Part shown: positions 45,664-48,830 of the stretch, piece after piece
How positions within the stretch are numbered: the stretch's first letter is position 1
How the letters are laid out: every line of letters starts with the position of its first letter
Program-made: the position numbers and the translations under genes
Origin: Leucobacter ruminantium
GTDB taxonomy: Bacteria > Actinomycetota > Actinomycetes > Actinomycetales > Microbacteriaceae
Length of the DNA: 48,830 bases
Assembly (NCBI RefSeq): GCF_017565705.1
Contig: NZ_JAGDYL010000026.1
Coordinates: 1-48,830 of the forward strand
Direction of reading: 5' to 3'
The notes under the pieces: generated by a model
Seen by the model: the letters and a program-made list of their open reading frames with translations, nothing else
Database searches by the model: none
What the model was told of the DNA's origin: nothing

Positions 45664-46776
45664 ATGGCAGAGGAAGCGCAGAACAACGGCGGCGAGAACG
45701 CCGTTGTCGCCGCCCACAGCCACGGCGGCGGTGAGGGTGCCGGCACTGCCGTCATCTCGTCCGACGCTGTACAGAATCCGGGTCTTCCCCCGCACCGGAA
45801 GCGCGTCACCGATCTCGACCCGAAGAGGGAGAAGCGCGCCGAGCGCACGGTCTACACCCTCTTCTACATCTCGATCGCGGGCAGCCTCGGCGCGGTGCTC
45901 GCCTACATGTTCTTCCCGATCGAGTCGGGCGAGCTTCTGGCGATCCGCCTCCACACCATGTTCGTCGGTCTCGGCATGGCGCTCGCCCTGCTCGCGATCG
46001 GCATCGGCGCGGTGCACTGGGGCAAGGCGATCATGGCCGATCACGAGTCGATCGACTACCGCCACCCCGTTCCGAGCGACGAGCCCACGCGCGAGGGCGC
46101 GGCAGAGGTCTTCAAGCTCGCCGACGAGGAGTCCGGTTTCTCCCGCCGCTCCCTCGTTCGCAACAGCCTCATCGGCGCGCTGATCGCCTTCCCGCTTCCC
46201 GGCATCACCCTCCTGCGCAGCCTCGCCCCGCAGGATCGCGACGCCGTGCAGCTCCTGAAGCACACCATGTGGGACAAGGGCGTTCGTCTCGCCCGCGACC
46301 CCTCCGGCGTGCCGATCAAGGCCAGCGAGGTCACCATCGGTTCGGCCTTCCACGTGATCCCCGAGACCCTCAACCACGAGGACTTCCACAAGCTCAGCCT
46401 CGACGAGCGCGGCGGCAGCGACAACCTGCTCGACGCGAAGGCCAAGGCGATCGTGCTCCTCATGCGCCTCGACCAGGAGGAGCTCAAGGAGCTCCCCGAG
46501 CGCGAGGGCTGGTCGTACGACGGCATCGTCGCCTACTCCAAGGTCTGCACGCACGTCGGCTGCCCCGTGGCGCTGTACGAGCAGCACACCCATCACCTGC
46601 TCTGCCCCTGCCACCAGTCGCAGTTCGACGTCTCCGAGCACGCCAAGGTCGTCTTCGGCCCGGCGAAGCGCCCGCTGCCTCAGCTGCCCATCACGGTCGA
46701 CGACCAGGGCTACCTCGTCGCGCAGAGCGATTTCCACGAACCTGTCGGCCCGAGCTTCTGGGAGCGTCTCAAGTGA
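45664..46776 (+). CDS. qcrA: Rieske iron-sulfur protein of the bc1 complex
   Basis: Iron-sulfur subunit passing electrons from quinol to the dihaem cytochrome. The 370-residue protein has an N-terminal cytoplasmic stretch, three membrane helices (two at residues ~62-120, one near 160-180) typical of actinobacterial QcrA, and the C-terminal Rieske domain. [2Fe-2S] ligands are C295/H297 and C314/H317 (CTHVGC, CPCH), with C300-C316 as the disulfide. AGGAGC lies 4-8 nt before the ATG. Its stop overlaps the qcrB GTG. Confidence 0.96.
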   Translation: MAEEAQNNGGENAVVAAHSHGGGEGAGTAVISSDAVQNPGLPPHRKRVTDLDPKREKRAERTVYTLFYISIAGSLGAVLAYMFFPIESGELLAIRLHTMFVGLGMALALLAIGIGAVHWGKAIMADHESIDYRHPVPSDEPTREGAAEVFKLADEESGFSRRSLVRNSLIGALIAFPLPGITLLRSLAPQDRDAVQLLKHTMWDKGVRLARDPSGVPIKASEVTIGSAFHVIPETLNHEDFHKLSLDERGGSDNLLDAKAKAIVLLMRLDQEELKELPEREGWSYDGIVAYSKVCTHVGCPVALYEQHTHHLLCPCHQSQFDVSEHAKVVFGPAKRPLPQLPITVDDQGYLVAQSDFHEPVGPSFWERLK

Positions 46777-48401
46777 GCAGCACCGTTACCGAAACCCCCG
46801 CGCAGAGCGGGCAGGCGCAGAGCGGCTCGAGCCGTTTCACGGCCGCAGCGGCGAACTACATCGACGAGCGCACCAAGATCGGCGTCGCGGTCAAGGAGTT
46901 CGGCCGCAAGGTCTTCCCCGATCACTGGTCGTTCCTGCTCGGCGAGGTCGCCCTCTACAGCTTCGTCGTCATCCTGATCTCGGGCACCTTCCTGACCCTG
47001 TTCTTCCAGGCGTCGATGGCGGAGGTGCACTACGAGGGCCCCTACACGCCCATGAAGGGTCTCGAGATGTCGGTGGCCATGGCCTCGACGCTCGACATCT
47101 CCTTCTCGGTGCGCGGCGGCCTGCTCATGCGCCATGTGCACCACTGGGCGGCGCTGCTCTTCGTGGCGTCCATCGGCCTGCACATGCTGCGCATCTTCTT
47201 CACCGGCGCGTTCCGCAAGCCGCGCGAGCTCAACTGGGTCATCGGCTTCGTGCTCTTCGTGCTCGCGATGGCCGAGGGCTTCACCGGCTACTCGCTCCCC
47301 GATGACGTGCTCTCCGGCAACGGCCTCCGCATCATCGACGGCATCATCAAGGCCATCCCCGTGATCGGAACCTGGTTCTCGTTCTTCTTCTTCGGAGGCG
47401 AGTTCCCCGGCACCGCGATCGTCGGCAGGCTCTACATGCTGCACATCATGGTGCTGCCCGCGATGGTGATCCTGTTCGTCGCTCTGCACCTCGCCTTCGT
47501 GGTCATCCACAAGCACACGCAGTACCCCGGACCGGGCAAGACCCAGCAGAACGTGGTCGGCTTCCCCGTCCTCCCCGTGTACGCGGCGAAGGCCGGCGGC
47601 TTCTTCTTCATCGTGTTCGGCGTGATCGTGCTGATCGCCTCCCTCGTCGGCATCAACCCGATCTGGAACTACGGCCCCTACGATCCCTCGCCCGTGTCGG
47701 CCGGCACCCAGCCCGACTGGTACATCGGCTTCGCCGACGGCATGCTGCGTCTGGTGCCGCCGGGCCTCGAGACCGAGTGGTTCGGCTACACCTGGTCGTG
47801 GAACATGCTGCTGCCGCTCATCATCATCGGCCTGTTCCTCGTGCTCGTCGCGGCCTACCCCTTCATCGAGGCTTGGGTCACGGGCGACAAGCGCGAGCAC
47901 CACATCCTGGATCGTCCGCGCAACGCTCCGACCCGCACCGCGATCGGCGCCGCCGGCGTCACCTTCTACGCGGTGATGTGGGCGGGCGCGAGCTCCGACC
48001 TCATGGCGACGCACTTCCAGCTCTCCATGGAGGGCGTGATCCACGCACTGCAGTTCCTGCTGATCTTCGGCCCGATCATCGCGTACCTGATCACCAAGCG
48101 CATCTGCCTCGGTCTGCAGAAGAAGGATCGTTCCATCGCCCTGCACGGCTTCGAGTCGGCCCGCATCGTGCGCATGCCCGGCGGCGAGTACATCGAGGTG
48201 CACAAGCCTCTGGACGAGTACGAGCGCTGGGAGCTGGTCAGCTACCACGACTACGCACCGCTCATGCTCCGCCCGAACGACGACGGACGCATCCCGTTCG
48301 GCAAGCGCCTCCGCGCCGGGTTCAGCCGCTGGTTCTTCGAGGACCGGATCGTGCCCCCCACGAAGGGCGAGATCGAAGAGGGCGGCCACGGCCACCACTG
48401 A
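46773..48401 (+). CDS. qcrB: Cytochrome b of the bc1 complex
   Basis: Quinol-oxidising haem b subunit, 542 residues, with about eight to nine membrane helices. Haem ligands are seen in HVHHWAALLFVASIGLH and LHIMVLPAMVILFVALH, and the quinol-oxidation motif is PDWY (QPDWYIGF), in place of PEWY. The long hydrophilic C-terminal tail (residues ~430-542) is a family feature in actinobacteria. The GTG start at 46773 overlaps the end of qcrA (GTGA), indicating coupling. A strong terminator follows. ctaC/ctaD are not in the window. Confidence 0.96.
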   Translation: MSSTVTETPAQSGQAQSGSSRFTAAAANYIDERTKIGVAVKEFGRKVFPDHWSFLLGEVALYSFVVILISGTFLTLFFQASMAEVHYEGPYTPMKGLEMSVAMASTLDISFSVRGGLLMRHVHHWAALLFVASIGLHMLRIFFTGAFRKPRELNWVIGFVLFVLAMAEGFTGYSLPDDVLSGNGLRIIDGIIKAIPVIGTWFSFFFFGGEFPGTAIVGRLYMLHIMVLPAMVILFVALHLAFVVIHKHTQYPGPGKTQQNVVGFPVLPVYAAKAGGFFFIVFGVIVLIASLVGINPIWNYGPYDPSPVSAGTQPDWYIGFADGMLRLVPPGLETEWFGYTWSWNMLLPLIIIGLFLVLVAAYPFIEAWVTGDKREHHILDRPRNAPTRTAIGAAGVTFYAVMWAGASSDLMATHFQLSMEGVIHALQFLLIFGPIIAYLITKRICLGLQKKDRSIALHGFESARIVRMPGGEYIEVHKPLDEYERWELVSYHDYAPLMLRPNDDGRIPFGKRLRAGFSRWFFEDRIVPPTKGEIEEGGHGHH

Positions 48402-48423
48402 TCCCCGCTCCTCCGCTGCGAAC

Positions 48424-48466
48424 GAGGCCCCGCGAGATTCGATTCTCGCGGGGCCTCTCGTCTTTT
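48424..48466 (+). terminator. Intrinsic terminator of ctaE-qcrCAB
   Basis: GAGGCCCCGCGAGA pairs with TCTCGCGGGGCCTC around a 6-nt loop (stem 48424-48457), followed by TCGTCTTTTC. Confidence 0.93.
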
Positions 48467-48587
48467 CATACGTCCGCAGTCGCTCGAGGAGCCTCAGAGG
48501 GATGCCCCTATGTTCCTTGTCCAGCACGACAAGCGTGACTGGCTGGGAACGTCGTGTGCATCTCCTCGGGCGCGTGAAGTCGGCGAC

Positions 48588-48593
48588 TATGAT
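48588..48593 (+). promoter_or_regulatory. -10 element of the truncated membrane-protein gene
   Basis: TATGAT, 7 nt before ATG 48601 (spacer CCGGGAC). The region 48467-48587 before it holds nothing I can identify. Confidence 0.45.
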
Positions 48594-48600
48594 CCGGGAC

Positions 48601-48729
48601 ATGTGCAGTGCGAAGCAGTCCGCGATCCCGACCTGGTTGAGGGTCGTCGTGTGGTCGGTCGCGATCGTTCTGGCGCTCGTCGGAATGGTGTTGGCCGTCG
48701 TGTCTAGGGCGTGTCTCCTATATACGTAG
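48601..48729 (+). pseudogene. Small membrane-protein gene cut by an IS element
   Basis: The frame begins MCSAKQSAIPTWLRVVVWSV and runs through one membrane helix (VVVWSVAIVLALVGMVLAVV). Host sequence stops at about 48704, where the IS end begins; the last nine codons (RACLLYT region) and the stop at 48727-48729 are read from the IS inverted repeat. So only the N-terminus of the gene remains on this side, and the original protein cannot be named. An ATG at 48589 is an alternative start. A leaderless -10 TATGAT supports 48601. The rest may lie beyond the IS, outside the window. Confidence 0.55.
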
Positions 48730-48830
48730 CCAGGTCAGGATCGCTGCGATCACGACCCCTGCACGGTACGTGACCGCGAGTTTGTCGTAGCGTGTCGCGA
48801 GTCCGCGCCACTGCTTCATGAGGCTGAATG
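48705..48830 (-). mobile_element. IS5-family insertion sequence, right end only
   Basis: The element end TAGGGCGTGTCTCC (48705-48718) resembles terminal repeats of IS5-family (IS427-group) elements. It is followed at once by the transposase C-terminus on the minus strand. The element continues past the window, so length, the other end and the target duplication cannot be seen. Confidence 0.8.
48718..48830 (-). CDS. IS5-family transposase, C-terminal fragment (partial)
   Basis: The last ~36 codons of a DDE transposase: SLMKQWRGLATRYDKLAVTYRAG followed by VVIAAILTWLRI and TAG. This ending (KQWRGLATRYDK...YRAxVVIAxILxWLR) is typical of IS5/IS427-type transposases; the catalytic residues would lie upstream, outside the window. 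The stop codon abuts the inverted repeat, as is common. Whether the copy is intact cannot be told. Confidence 0.85.
   Translation of the reverse strand, partial: FSLMKQWRGLATRYDKLAVTYRAGVVIAAILTWLRI

Noticed and set aside
47710..47725. PDWY instead of PEWY in qcrB as a defect
   Set aside because: Asp at this place is common in actinobacterial cytochrome b and remains acidic.

Overview
The window is very GC-rich and almost fully packed with genes. Gene content and order point to a high-GC Gram-positive actinobacterium, most likely Microbacteriaceae (Leucobacter-like; the genus is inference). Supporting marks are DUF3159/DUF3710/dut/DUF3093/DUF4193/SepH next to a Lys/Ala-rich sigma-A, a dihaem QcrC with a long three-helix QcrA, a paired glnA1/glnE/glnA2 locus, and an actinobacterial type A RNase P RNA. 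Much of the order is shared, from general knowledge, with other actinobacteria (e.g. sucB...DUF4191-RDD-glnA1-glnE-glnA2 and trpD-ctaE-qcrCAB).

Layout. 0-5.7 kb: aconitase, DUF3159, DUF3710 and dUTPase on the minus strand, then DUF3093 (+) and DUF4193 (-). 5.9-16 kb: cell-division regulator SepH, a phosphodiesterase-like enzyme, topoisomerase IV parC(+)/parE(-), a small zinc-ribbon protein, sigma-A and a PAC2 protein. 16-19.4 kb: lpdA-sucB, the E3 and E2 of 2-oxo acid dehydrogenase complexes. 19.3-27.4 kb: an unrecognised minus-strand gene, DUF4191-RDD, then the nitrogen-assimilation locus glnA1(+), glnE(-), glnA2(-). 27.5-29.9 kb: SPOR-like protein, methionine aminopeptidase, RNase P RNA and a CT398-like coiled-coil protein. 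29.9-33.4 kb: the methionine importer metQ-metN-metI with a Nif3 protein coupled to it. 33.7-37.6 kb: long GAPDH, UspA, MBL hydrolase and homocysteine methyltransferase. 37.6-43.9 kb: orphan amino-acid-binding lipoprotein, MFS exporter, glutathione peroxidase, flavin reductase, trpF, M23 peptidase, trpD. 44.2-48.4 kb: ctaE-qcrCAB of the bc1-aa3 respiratory branch. The last ~125 bp is the end of an IS5-family element that cuts off a small membrane-protein gene.

Regulatory reading. At least twelve genes have a -10-like hexamer exactly 6-7 nt before the start codon, the arrangement expected of leaderless mRNAs. glnA1 and glnA2 share one promoter plan: GlnR-like half-sites on an 11-bp period placed 10 nt before TAGTCT. 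A third array of the same kind lies in the glnA1/glnE gap with no known gene behind it. acnA has a perfect 14-bp palindrome just downstream of its probable -10.

Most surprising at whole-window scale is the non-palindromic octamer GAGGGATC/GATCCCTC, which I counted 35 times (18 + and 17 -) in several reading frames and between genes, against roughly two expected from base composition. The sucB-DUF4191 interval lacks the lipB-lipA genes found there in relatives. I did not find a CRISPR array, prophage, tRNA gene or obvious defence island.
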